From IMG/VR virus record IMGVR_UViG_3300042879_005775, positions 1-28,942 of that record: a stretch of DNA of 28,942 nt; one strand, 5' to 3'. The position numbers and the translations under genes are program-made. Under the pieces are notes generated by a model. That model ran no database searches. It had not been told where the DNA came from and worked only from the letters and a program-made list of their open reading frames with translations. Source of the stretch: a virus. Positions 20,892-27,984 of this stretch are shown here, in pieces (positions within the stretch are counted from its first letter, which is position 1; the number at the start of each line of letters is the position of its first letter).

Positions 20892-23645
20892 TCAACCAAA
20901 AATCAATGAATATGCAATTATTTGGTCAACTGAAATGGATGGTCCAGTTGGGCCTTGGATACCTTGGGGTCCTGAGACACCTTGATTTCCAGTCTGACCT
21001 TGAGGACCCGTAAATCCTTGAATACCAGTAACACCTTGTGGCCCAGATTCACCCTGAGGACCAGTCTGACCTTGATTTCCAGTCTGTCCTTGAGGACCAG
21101 TTGGTCCTTGAATACCAGTAACACCTTGTGGCCCAGATTCACCCTGAGGACCAGTCTGACCCTGAGGACCAGTAAATCCTTGAATACCAGTAACACCTTG
21201 AATTCCTCCTATACCAGTTGGACCTTGTGGACCACCAGCTGGGCCAGGTGTTCCAATTGGACCTTGTGGCCCAGCACCACCACCATATATTATGGTACCT
21301 GTGGTGTAAGTAGCAAATATCAATTCAAATGATTGAGTTGATGAATGTACAAGTGAATCTGGTACAAATATGTTACCAATTTCATCTATAATTTGCACAA
21401 ATGGATATTGACCACTACTGTGTGTAATTACAATAGTGTCTATTGAAGAAAAGGTTATTGATATGGTTGGATTTACACTTGGACCTTGTGGTCCAGTCTC
21501 ACCTTGAAAACCCTGTGGACCAGTTTCTCCCTGTGGACCAGTTTCTCCCTGTGGACCAACTACACCAACTGGTGTTGTAACTAAGATTATTTCATCACCA
21601 TCTGGAAAATTAGTATATCCAGTGCCAGTTGCAGTTATAAGACTTACTGGTATTTCAATATAGTCATTTGGTATTGTGTTTATGGGCCCAGAAACTAACC
21701 ATTGTTGATAGGAAGTAGAATCATCCCTATCTTGAATTGTCAACTTATCTCCAGTGGTTATTAAAGCAAGGAACATATCTATGGCATCACCTAATTCATC
21801 TATGTGACTAACATTTATTTGAGTTGAATCAATTTGAGTTAGATTATTCCATATTATGTAAGATGGTAGTGGATCACCAGATGTAGAACTTGTTTTTCCT
21901 ATATAGTTAAAAAAAGTTGATGATTGTCCCTTTGTTCCTTGTGGACCAGTTACACCTTGATAACCTTGTGGACCTGTTTCTCCTTGAAAACCTTGAGGAC
22001 CAGTAAATCCTTGTATACCAGTGTGTCCTTGGGGTCCTTGAAGTCCTTGGAAACCTTGAGGACCAGTAAATCCTTGTATACCAGTGTGTCCTTGGGGTCC
22101 TTGAAGTCCTTGGAAACCTTGAGGACCTGTATCACCTTGGACACCAGTATGTCCTTGGGGACCCTGGAAACCTTGAGGACCAGTTTCTCCTTGAGGACCA
22201 GTTTCTCCTTGAGGACCAGTTTCTCCTTGAAGGCCAGTGATACCTTGTGGACCAGCTAATCCAGAAGAAAAAATGAATAATGATAAATGTTGACCACTAC
22301 TGAAATTAGTTGTACCTATACCACTTGAAGTTACAAATAAAACTGGTACAATACTATATGAGTTTGTAATTAAAGTGATTTGGTCATTTACAGTAAATTT
22401 TTGATAATTTTCCGAATTAACTTGGTCTTGTACAATTAAGGTGTCTAAGGGTTTTATTTGTGACAAAAAGACATCTACATCTGTATTGGTAGCATCTAAA
22501 TGTGAAATGTTAATTTGAGTAGCTCCAATCTGAGTGGAATTATTCCAAAGTAAAAATGAAGGACCAGGGTTACCACTTAATGATTGGGTTGCATAATACC
22601 CAAAATAGTGGGATGATTGGCCAGCAGTTCCTTGTAAACCTTGATATCCTTGGGGACCAGTGAAACCCTGCCAACCCTGATTCCCTTGAGGACCAGTCTC
22701 ACCTTGATATCCTTGAGGACCAGTCTCACCTTGATATCCTTGAGGACCAGTCTCACCTTGTAGACCAGTAGTACCAATAATTGTTAGTTGTAACCAAGCG
22801 CCAGTCACTTGGTCTGGTGGTAATGCCCCAGTGGATTGAAAAGAATAATTGACATATAAAATACCCAAATAATCTACATAATCATTTGGATAATAATTAT
22901 TACCAGAACTCCATGGACCAACGTAAATTAATGATGATCCAGTAGCTCCTTGGAAACCTTGTGGACCAGTATCTCCCTGTGCACCAGTGTTGCCCTGTGG
23001 ACCAGTAACACTACCAGCTGGACCTTGTGGACCAGTAAAACCTTGATTTCCCTGAGGACCAGTTTCTCCTTGAAAGCCAGTAATACCTTGAAATCCCGTT
23101 ATTCCTTGGAATCCTGTATTACCTTGAAATCCAGTTTTACCACCTCCACCAACACCAGTGATTATCGTACCAGTTGTAGTTGTTTTGAACACAACTGTGT
23201 AATCATTCAAACTGTTATGTGTTATTGATTGTGGTATAATTTGTTGAAAACTATCATCTATTATTTGAACAACTGGATAAAATCCAAAGTTATGGGTAAT
23301 AGTATAAGAGGTCGTTGGTCCAAATGAATCATTAAGTACAGAAACTACACCACCTGGTCCTTGTATACCTTGATAACCTTGTGGTCCTGATATACCTTGA
23401 AGTCCAGTATTTCCCTGAGGACCAGTATCGCCTTGAAGTCCAGTAGTGCCAATTGTACCAGCTAATCCATCTAACCCTTGTGGACCAGTAAAACCTTGGA
23501 AACCTTGTGGTCCCCTTGAAACAGAGCCAACAATAGTGAATAATTCATTACCAATACCATCATAATAAACAGAGTCTCTGACTTGTACTAAGTATTGAAA
23601 AGAACTACTAACAGTGACTCCAAAAAAGGAATAGGTATTTGACAT
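20892..23645 (-). CDS. Collagen-like tail fibre with interspersed globular domains
   Basis: A 917-residue fibre. Many runs of Gly-x-y triplets, mostly GPQG-x-QG/TG, form glutamine-rich collagen-like triple helices at about 45-98, 172-236, 294-345, 472-578, 699-723 and 795-900. Between them are globular modules. One type, TSYTITHNFGFYPVVQIIDD (about 111-130), recurs as IDTIVITHSSGQYPFVQIID (about 735-754). A second, FLLWNNSTQIGATQINISHL, recurs as YIIWNNLTQIDSTQINVSHI. A single module, PWSSGNNYYPNDYVDYLGIL continuing to WLQL, resembles carbohydrate-binding family 5/12. The N-terminus (FFGVTVSSSFQYLVQ) is probably the virion attachment end. I infer a trimeric receptor-binding fibre that contacts cell-surface glycans. 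It is the first gene of the minus-strand fibre cluster. Confidence 0.9.
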   Translation of the reverse strand: MSNTYSFFGVTVSSSFQYLVQVRDSVYYDGIGNELFTIVGSVSRGPQGFQGFTGPQGLDGLAGTIGTTGLQGDTGPQGNTGLQGISGPQGYQGIQGPGGVVSVLNDSFGPTTSYTITHNFGFYPVVQIIDDSFQQIIPQSITHNSLNDYTVVFKTTTTGTIITGVGGGGKTGFQGNTGFQGITGFQGITGFQGETGPQGNQGFTGPQGPAGSVTGPQGNTGAQGDTGPQGFQGATGSSLIYVGPWSSGNNYYPNDYVDYLGILYVNYSFQSTGALPPDQVTGAWLQLTIIGTTGLQGETGPQGYQGETGPQGYQGETGPQGNQGWQGFTGPQGYQGLQGTAGQSSHYFGYYATQSLSGNPGPSFLLWNNSTQIGATQINISHLDATNTDVDVFLSQIKPLDTLIVQDQVNSENYQKFTVNDQITLITNSYSIVPVLFVTSSGIGTTNFSSGQHLSLFIFSSGLAGPQGITGLQGETGPQGETGPQGETGPQGFQGPQGHTGVQGDTGPQGFQGLQGPQGHTGIQGFTGPQGFQGLQGPQGHTGIQGFTGPQGFQGETGPQGYQGVTGPQGTKGQSSTFFNYIGKTSSTSGDPLPSYIIWNNLTQIDSTQINVSHIDELGDAIDMFLALITTGDKLTIQDRDDSTSYQQWLVSGPINTIPNDYIEIPVSLITATGTGYTNFPDGDEIILVTTPVGVVGPQGETGPQGETGPQGFQGETGPQGPSVNPTISITFSSIDTIVITHSSGQYPFVQIIDEIGNIFVPDSLVHSSTQSFELIFATYTTGTIIYGGGAGPQGPIGTPGPAGGPQGPTGIGGIQGVTGIQGFTGPQGQTGPQGESGPQGVTGIQGPTGPQGQTGNQGQTGPQGESGPQGVTGIQGFTGPQGQTGNQGVSGPQGIQGPTGPSISVDQIIAYSLIFG
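22011..22136. repeat. 63-bp tandem repeat in the collagen-like gene
   Basis: The 63 bases starting at 22011 are repeated from 22074 with almost no change until about 22126, and the similarity reaches some 28 bases further left with one mismatch. It encodes two identical 21-residue collagen units. Near identity at DNA level implies recent duplication. Confidence 0.85.
22684..22760. repeat. 27-bp tandem repeat in the collagen-like gene
   Basis: Three copies of a 27-base unit starting CCTTGAGGACCAGTCTCACC at 22684, 22711 and 22738, the last incomplete. It encodes nine-residue collagen units (GETGPQGYQ). Identical copies imply recent slippage or unequal recombination; the unit keeps the frame. 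Confidence 0.9.
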
Positions 23646-23686
23646 TTACATTTTGTAACTTTCTATGGCATTTGTGTATAACTCAA

Positions 23687-23703
23687 CTAATAATATATAT
23701 TAG
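23687..23703. promoter_or_regulatory. Palindromic AT element in the fibre/111-residue divergent gap
   Basis: CTAATA-ATATA-TATTAG is a 17-base palindrome ending immediately before the ATG at 23704. Both strands carry TAATATATA, so it could serve as a two-way late promoter: 42 bases from the collagen-like gene on minus and adjacent to the 111-residue gene on plus. No TAnnTTTG promoter is present in this gap. Confidence 0.35.
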
Positions 23704-24039
23704 ATGTCTACTAAAGTTTTTCTTGAATGGGAAAATGTAAATACTACTTGGGACCAATTGAATCAAGTCTGGGAAGATGTACATATACTAATTGAGGTTG
23801 GTGGTGTAATTAGAAAAGGAGGTGGACTTGGTTCATATGTTAAGGGAAATCCATGGGATCGAACAAGGCGTGAATTAGGTGAGGAAAAAACCAATAAGTT
23901 TATTAGAATTGTTTGTAGAGTCAATGGGCTTGAGTATGAAGATATTATTGACCCAAATCCAAAAATTAGAGTTACTGCAGAACATATAGAGAAAACTTTT
24001 GCTGAGTCAATAAAAGTTGGTGTAAAAATAGATTTTTAA
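23704..24039 (+). CDS. Hypothetical (probably structural) protein, 111 residues
   Basis: A 111-residue protein with a tryptophan-rich start (VFLEWENVNTTWDQLNQVWE), a glycine-rich middle (GGVIRKGGGLGSYVKGNPWD) and a basic/acidic C-terminus with IRIVCRVNGLEYEDIIDP and a final beta strand (GVKIDF). No family is recognised. It opens the plus-strand unit 23704-25547 divergent from the fibre cluster. The position suggests a virion gene; the fold cannot be stated. The ATG directly follows a palindromic AT element. Confidence 0.75.
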   Translation: MSTKVFLEWENVNTTWDQLNQVWEDVHILIEVGGVIRKGGGLGSYVKGNPWDRTRRELGEEKTNKFIRIVCRVNGLEYEDIIDPNPKIRVTAEHIEKTFAESIKVGVKIDF

Positions 24040-24055
24040 AATAATATATAACGTT

Positions 24056-24748
24056 ATGGAAAACAAAGATATAGTAAATTTTTCAAAATTTTTTGAAGAA
24101 AATCTTACTTCAAAGTTATCAGAATTCAAAAAAGAAGACTTTGGTGATTTCTTTTTGAATGAAGATACAGTGGAAAAAGAAGATTATTCCCTTGATACAA
24201 CTAAAGAAATTGAGAAGAAGGAAAAGGAAGTAAAACCAGAACCTTCTTTTGACCCGCCAGTGAACCCAGAAAGTTTCATAATTGATGAGGACGAACCAGA
24301 AGAATTGGATGTTGAAGATTCTTTGGGTTCATATGATAATAAAAACAACTTCACAAAAGTTAAGGAAAATGTAGATAATTACTATTCTGTCTATAAAGAT
24401 AAATCAGAGAACTTTTCATGTGATGTTAGTGTTGAAGGTGCAAAGCTTAATGAAACAGTAGCGAGATTAATTTTAGAATCTGATGATTGGACAATTATGT
24501 TTGAGGGTGAAATTGATAGAAATGGAAAATGCACTATTCCCTTGAAGAAATTAAATATTTTTGAAGAAGGCCAAGTTGGTAAAATAAAATTAGAAGTAAT
24601 AGCAGAAAATACAGTTTTCACACCTTGGGAAGATGATTTCAAAGTTAGAATGAGTAAAAAGGTAACAGTACAAGTACCAAATAGTAAAAAACAAGAAGTC
24701 CCACAACCAATAAAAGAATCAAGGGTTTCTGTTAAAGTTAGAAGATAA
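24056..24748 (+). CDS. Hypothetical virion-region protein with acidic N-terminus
   Basis: A 230-residue protein of unknown function. Residues 1-95 are charged and probably disordered or helical (FSKFFEENLTSKLSEFKKED, EKKEKEVKPEPSFDPPVNPE, IIDEDEPEELDVEDSL). Residues about 110-205 form a beta-rich domain (FSCDVSVEGAKLNETVARLI, WTIMFEGEID, CTIPLKKLNIFEEGQVGKIK) with the look of an immunoglobulin-like fold. The last 25 residues are basic (KKQEVPQPIKESRVSVKVRR). TAATATATAA lies 4 bases before the ATG. The stop overlaps the next ATG. A decoration or assembly role is a guess from context. Confidence 0.78.
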   Translation: MENKDIVNFSKFFEENLTSKLSEFKKEDFGDFFLNEDTVEKEDYSLDTTKEIEKKEKEVKPEPSFDPPVNPESFIIDEDEPEELDVEDSLGSYDNKNNFTKVKENVDNYYSVYKDKSENFSCDVSVEGAKLNETVARLILESDDWTIMFEGEIDRNGKCTIPLKKLNIFEEGQVGKIKLEVIAENTVFTPWEDDFKVRMSKKVTVQVPNSKKQEVPQPIKESRVSVKVRR

Positions 24749-24993
24749 TGAAATATTTATTAGAATTTGACCAATTGAATGAGAACCTACCTCGTCAATC
24801 AACTGTAAATCAACTGAAAAGACTTAGGAAAATTACCAAAGGTACAGATATTGGTGATAGGATTTCAGATATGAACAAACAAGGCGCTAACATTCAATAT
24901 ATTTCAAATCCAATAGACACAGGTATAGAATCAATAGAACATTATTGGAAACATAATGATCCAGTTCAACCAGTGCGAACTAAGTCCAAGTAA
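24748..24993 (+). CDS. Small protein with capsid-targeting-like N-terminus
   Basis: An 81-residue protein. MKYLLEFDQLNENLPRQSTV fits the M-[KRI]-x-[ILFY]-x-x-[FY] pattern shared by five proteins here and offers LLE and LNE as possible prohead-protease sites (T4 gp21 cuts after L/I-x-E). The remainder is basic and helical (QLKRLRKITKGTDIGDRISD), ending in a polar tail. Its start and stop each overlap a neighbouring gene by one base, joining it with the 230-residue gene and the Acb1-like gene. A basic, small, tagged protein would suit an internal head protein; this is inference. Confidence 0.72.
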   Translation: MKYLLEFDQLNENLPRQSTVNQLKRLRKITKGTDIGDRISDMNKQGANIQYISNPIDTGIESIEHYWKHNDPVQPVRTKSK

Positions 24994-25547
24994 TGATACG
25001 ATTGAAAAGATATTCAGAGTTCATGCAAATTTTAGAGGATAAATCTGGAACTATGTATGAATATGGATGTCTGATGTTATATGTTACTTTTCCAAATTGG
25101 GATAAGTTCACTAGTGGTATTGATAAAAATCTTTTGTTTGAACCAGATAATGAGAGATATGGTGTTGAAACTGAACCACACATTACTATTCTTTATGGTA
25201 TTCACAAAGAAGTAGATGATGAACAAGTTATTGCAATGTTCTCTGACATTAAGAAATCTGATTTCCATATAGAAGCAAATGGAATGGATTGTTTCTATAA
25301 TAAAGATTATGATGTTCTTAAAATGAATATCAAATCTGAGAAACTGAATGAATTGAACAAGTTAGCCTCAACATTACCACACACTTCAACTTATCCAGAC
25401 TATAAGCCACATATTACTGTTGCATATCTAACTAAAGGTGATGGAAATAACTATGTGGATTTAAACTTTAAAATGAAAATCAATACCATTGATAAAATAG
25501 TTTATTCAAAACCAAATGGTGAAAAGATTAACATCCCTCTTGTCTGA
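24993..25547 (+). CDS. 2H phosphoesterase, Acb1-like
   Basis: A 184-residue 2H phosphoesterase. The HxT motifs are EPHITILYGIH (H63, T65) and KPHITVAYLTKGDG (H140, T142). HITILYG followed by HITVAY with 75-80 residues between is the pattern I associate with the T4 gp57B/Acb1 family, which degrades the cyclic oligonucleotide signals of CBASS immunity; RNA 2',3'-cyclic phosphate hydrolysis is the alternative. The N-terminal 24 residues precede the fold (CLMLYVTFPNW starts the first strand) and begin MIRLKRYSEFMQILEDKS, which fits the capsid-targeting-like pattern and ends in ILE, a possible protease site. If cleaved there the enzyme would be delivered with the DNA. It is last in the 23704-25547 unit, followed by a terminator. 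Confidence 0.85.
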   Translation: MIRLKRYSEFMQILEDKSGTMYEYGCLMLYVTFPNWDKFTSGIDKNLLFEPDNERYGVETEPHITILYGIHKEVDDEQVIAMFSDIKKSDFHIEANGMDCFYNKDYDVLKMNIKSEKLNELNKLASTLPHTSTYPDYKPHITVAYLTKGDGNNYVDLNFKMKINTIDKIVYSKPNGEKINIPLV

Positions 25548-25587
25548 TTTACTGGATTCACTCACTAAAAGTAGGATTAATAGTAGG

Positions 25588-25608
25588 AAAGTTTGGTAAA
25601 CTTTTTTT
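25588..25608 (+). terminator. Terminator between the Acb1-like gene and gp32
   Basis: AAAGTTT (25588-25594), loop GGT, AAACTTT (25598-25604), then T's to 25608. The stem has low GC but is perfect and followed by a T run, 40 bases after the stop of the 2H gene. Confidence 0.6.
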
Positions 25609-25630
25609 ATCCCATTTGATATAATTTGTA

Positions 25631-25649
25631 ACCTCACAAGGTGTGAGGT
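25631..25649 (+). promoter_or_regulatory. Leader hairpin upstream of gp32, possible autoregulatory element
   Basis: ACCTCACA (25631-25638), loop AGG, TGTGAGGT (25642-25649): a perfect 8-bp stem, followed by 24 unstructured A-rich bases up to the ATG at 25674. T4 gene 32 is translationally repressed by its own product, which nucleates at a leader pseudoknot and spreads over an unstructured AU-rich start region; this leader has a comparable layout. TATAATTTG at 25620-25628, just upstream, may be a variant promoter -7 element (one base longer than TAnnTTTG). Confidence 0.55.
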
Positions 25650-25673
25650 ATAAAAACAAAATAAAAAGCAATT

Positions 25674-26630
25674 ATGGAATTAGATGATTTATTTGGAGGC
25701 AATTTAGACAGTAAGATGGATTTCCTCAATGACAAGAAGGCAGTAAATTCAGATGGAATTTACAGAGTAGATTTAACCAAAGTTAAAGACAAAAAGAAGG
25801 GATATAGGTCTGTAATCAGATTTCTACCCAACTTAACAAAAGAAGGTAAAGTTGGTCAATCAGCAATTGAGAAAATCACACATTATGTGGATATCAAAAG
25901 TGCAAAGGAATTATCAGGTTGGTTTGATTCACCAAAGAATTTCAATGAGAAATGTCCACTAACAGACCTTTATTACACAATGCAGAATTCAAAAAATGCA
26001 ATCTTAGTTGAAAGGTCTAAGGCTCTTAAATACTCAAAAAAATATTATTCATATGTTTTGGTTATTGAAGATGAACAACAACCTGAATTAGTTGGAAAAA
26101 TTATGATTTTCCAATATGGCAAGACCATCAAGGATAAAATTCAAGCTGAAAGGAATGGTGAAATTACTGGTATTCCTTGTAATGTTTTTGACTTGGCAGC
26201 TGGTAAAGACTTTGTGATGTTGGTTAAGGAAATTTCTACTGGTGATGAAAACTATCCAGATTATAAAAACTCTATGTTTAAACCTGAGATGAGCTCTTTG
26301 CCACTTTTCAATGAAGAAAAATCACAATTCAAAAATGTTCCAGTTGCTGATGGAAAAGTTGACTCAAGAGCTCAGCAAATGGTAAAAGACTTTTTGATGA
26401 AAAGAGACCATGAACTTGAAGAATTCTCACCAAAGAAATTGAGTGATGAACAACAAGGAAAGATTAATGAAATCACAGCTTATCTAACTGGAAAAGCTTC
26501 AGCATCATTCAACTCAAGTAAAGAGTCAAAACCAAGTAGTGATGATTTTGAGTTTGATAGTGTAGTAAGTTCTGGTGATACTTCTTCTTCTTCCTCAGAT
26601 GAAGATGATTTCTTCTCAGACTTCGCTTAA
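25674..26630 (+). CDS. 32: Single-strand DNA-binding protein, gp32-like
   Basis: A 318-residue homologue of T4 gp32 (301 residues). The N-terminus (MELDDLFGGNLDSK) precedes the OB-fold core: YRSVIRFLPNL (44-54), ITHYVD (68-73), NEKCPLTDLYYTM (91-103), YYSYVLVIEDEQQPELVGKI (124-143), MIFQYGKTIKDKI (144-156), and IPCNVFDLAAGKDFVMLV (167-184). The last 30 residues are acidic and serine-rich (DDFEFDSVV...SSDEDDFFSDFA), the tail that recruits replication partners. The T4 zinc site (His, then three Cys) is not preserved: H70, C94 and C169 are the only candidates. It is encoded alone between two terminators, with a leader hairpin, which suits a strongly expressed, self-regulated protein that coats single-stranded DNA in replication, repair and recombination. 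Confidence 0.92.
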   Translation: MELDDLFGGNLDSKMDFLNDKKAVNSDGIYRVDLTKVKDKKKGYRSVIRFLPNLTKEGKVGQSAIEKITHYVDIKSAKELSGWFDSPKNFNEKCPLTDLYYTMQNSKNAILVERSKALKYSKKYYSYVLVIEDEQQPELVGKIMIFQYGKTIKDKIQAERNGEITGIPCNVFDLAAGKDFVMLVKEISTGDENYPDYKNSMFKPEMSSLPLFNEEKSQFKNVPVADGKVDSRAQQMVKDFLMKRDHELEEFSPKKLSDEQQGKINEITAYLTGKASASFNSSKESKPSSDDFEFDSVVSSGDTSSSSSDEDDFFSDFA

Positions 26631-26637
26631 AATTTAA

Positions 26638-26664
26638 AGGGGGGTTTTTAGACCCCCCTATTTT
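26638..26664 (+). terminator. GC-rich terminator after gp32
   Basis: AGGGGGG (26638-26644), 8-base loop TTTTTAGA, CCCCCCT (26653-26659), then ATTTT to 26664. A strong stem placed 7 bases after the gp32 stop. Confidence 0.85.
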
Positions 26665-26677
26665 AATTATAAATTTT

Positions 26678-27550
26678 ATGGAACAGTACAAGCACAAAAA
26701 ATTCACGGATTTAACAACAGGTAGAATAGTTGAAGTAATAGATCAATTTGAAGATATTGTTATTTTGGATAACAAATCAAAAATAAAATTGAATAGACTA
26801 CTTGACAACAATCTATATGATGAATTCATAGACCCAAGAAATTTTTTCAGAAATGATGGTTTAGTAAATGCTTTTGCTGAAAAGATTCGACAATTGCCTA
26901 CAGAAAACATAAGAAATGAACAAGAAAAATTTGATCCAAAAAACCCACCCGTATTGAAAAATTATGGTGACCCTATGCGACCACTTTTTGATGAACCAGC
27001 TGTTATGCCCTATGATCCAGAAGAAGAAAAAAGAGAATTAATAGCCAAAGCGAAATCAATGTATGGAGGCACTAGTGATTCTACCAATAAACAATTTGAA
27101 AGTTTGAGGAATATTATTGAAGACACTGATGACCAAAGTGATATAATATCAAGACCATTTCAAGAAGAAAATATTAGAACTACAAATCAATCTTTTGAAA
27201 CAAAACCAATTATTAATGACACGATAATGAATAATCAAGTTGACCCAATAATACAAATGTTCAGAAATGCTAAAAGGAATACTGATTTCAGGATTTCTTT
27301 TAATATTGATAACAAAATACCAAGGCTTGATTTTATTGAAATGATGGAAGATTCCTATAATACATCAATAATTGACTTCTTAGCTGAAGAATTTACCAAT
27401 GAATTACTTTTGAAACCAGAAACTATCAAGAATAAAATAAAAGACCAATTGAACAGTATGGTTTACAAGACTGTTCAAAAAAGAGAAACAGCGTTAGAAA
27501 CCACACCAAAACCAACTCCTAAAAAAAGAATTATTAAACAAAATGATTGA
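26678..27550 (+). CDS. Hypothetical phage protein, 290 residues
   Basis: An unrecognised 290-residue protein. Residues 1-60 form a small beta domain (KHKKFTDLTTGRIVEVIDQF, IVILDNKSKIKLNRLL) resembling a short SH3-like barrel. Residues about 80-190 are polar and proline-rich, probably disordered (FDPKNPPVLKNYGDPM). Residues about 200-265 are helical (RISFNIDNKIPRLDFIEMME, IIDFLAEEFTNELLL), and the basic tail is PKPTPKKRIIKQ. The gene overlaps the next by 8 bases. Position before a probable structural gene suggests a virion or assembly protein; this is inference only. Confidence 0.78.
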   Translation: MEQYKHKKFTDLTTGRIVEVIDQFEDIVILDNKSKIKLNRLLDNNLYDEFIDPRNFFRNDGLVNAFAEKIRQLPTENIRNEQEKFDPKNPPVLKNYGDPMRPLFDEPAVMPYDPEEEKRELIAKAKSMYGGTSDSTNKQFESLRNIIEDTDDQSDIISRPFQEENIRTTNQSFETKPIINDTIMNNQVDPIIQMFRNAKRNTDFRISFNIDNKIPRLDFIEMMEDSYNTSIIDFLAEEFTNELLLKPETIKNKIKDQLNSMVYKTVQKRETALETTPKPTPKKRIIKQND

Positions 27551-27935
27551 TCCTTATTTTATTGAAAGTGCTAAAAGAATTAGAAAAAACTTTCTCAAAA
27601 CAGATTCCGATCTTACTAATTATCACATTGAAATAAAAAATTTGTTGAAGTTTTTGGATGAGAAAGTTAAAGCTCTGAAACATATAGAAGATAATGAATT
27701 TAGAAATAAACCAACCAAGGAAGAAGTTGAAAGGGTTGTTAAGTTAATTATGGATGAAATACATTCAATTGAAAAAGAACAAAGAAACTTATCAAAAAGA
27801 GTAAATCTATTAAATGATGATATTCTTCTAATTCAGAAAGAGGAAGAAACACTTTATAAAAAAATAAAGGAAAGATATCCAAATTATACAGATGAGCAAA
27901 TCAGAGAGGAAATTCAAGATAATTTGGAAGAATAA
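27543..27935 (+). CDS. Small coiled-coil protein
   Basis: A 130-residue, almost entirely helical protein (E, K, I and L-rich), with heptad-like runs from about 20 to 115 (LLKFLDEKVKALKHIEDNEF, KLIMDEIHSIEKEQRNLSKR). It overlaps the 290-residue gene by 8 bases, so the two are probably produced together and may interact. No family is recognised. A long hairpin begins 6 bases after the stop. Confidence 0.76.
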   Translation: MIDPYFIESAKRIRKNFLKTDSDLTNYHIEIKNLLKFLDEKVKALKHIEDNEFRNKPTKEEVERVVKLIMDEIHSIEKEQRNLSKRVNLLNDDILLIQKEEETLYKKIKERYPNYTDEQIREEIQDNLEE

Positions 27936-27940
27936 ACCCT

Positions 27941-27977
27941 AAAGACTTTCATTTTTAATATATAAATGAAAATCTTT
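27941..27977 (+). promoter_or_regulatory. Long imperfect hairpin in the leader of the last gene
   Basis: AAAGA-c-TTTCATTT (27941-27954), 9-base loop, AAATGAAA-a-TCTTT (27964-27977): 13 base pairs with one internal mismatch. The loop and right arm include TAATATATAA (27956-27965). No T run follows, so a terminator is less likely than an mRNA processing or start-control structure; the GTG start lies 8 bases downstream. Confidence 0.5.
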
Positions 27978-27984
27978 CAAGTAA

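Noticed and set aside
22684-22760. Short regularly repeated units that might look like a CRISPR array
   Set aside because: The copies are directly adjacent without unique spacers, keep the reading frame and encode collagen triplets.
20982-23228. Several long plus-strand frames rich in T, S, L and W
   Set aside because: They are antisense to collagen Gly-x-y codons, whose repetitive sequence leaves the other frames free of stops; no starts or independent features support them.
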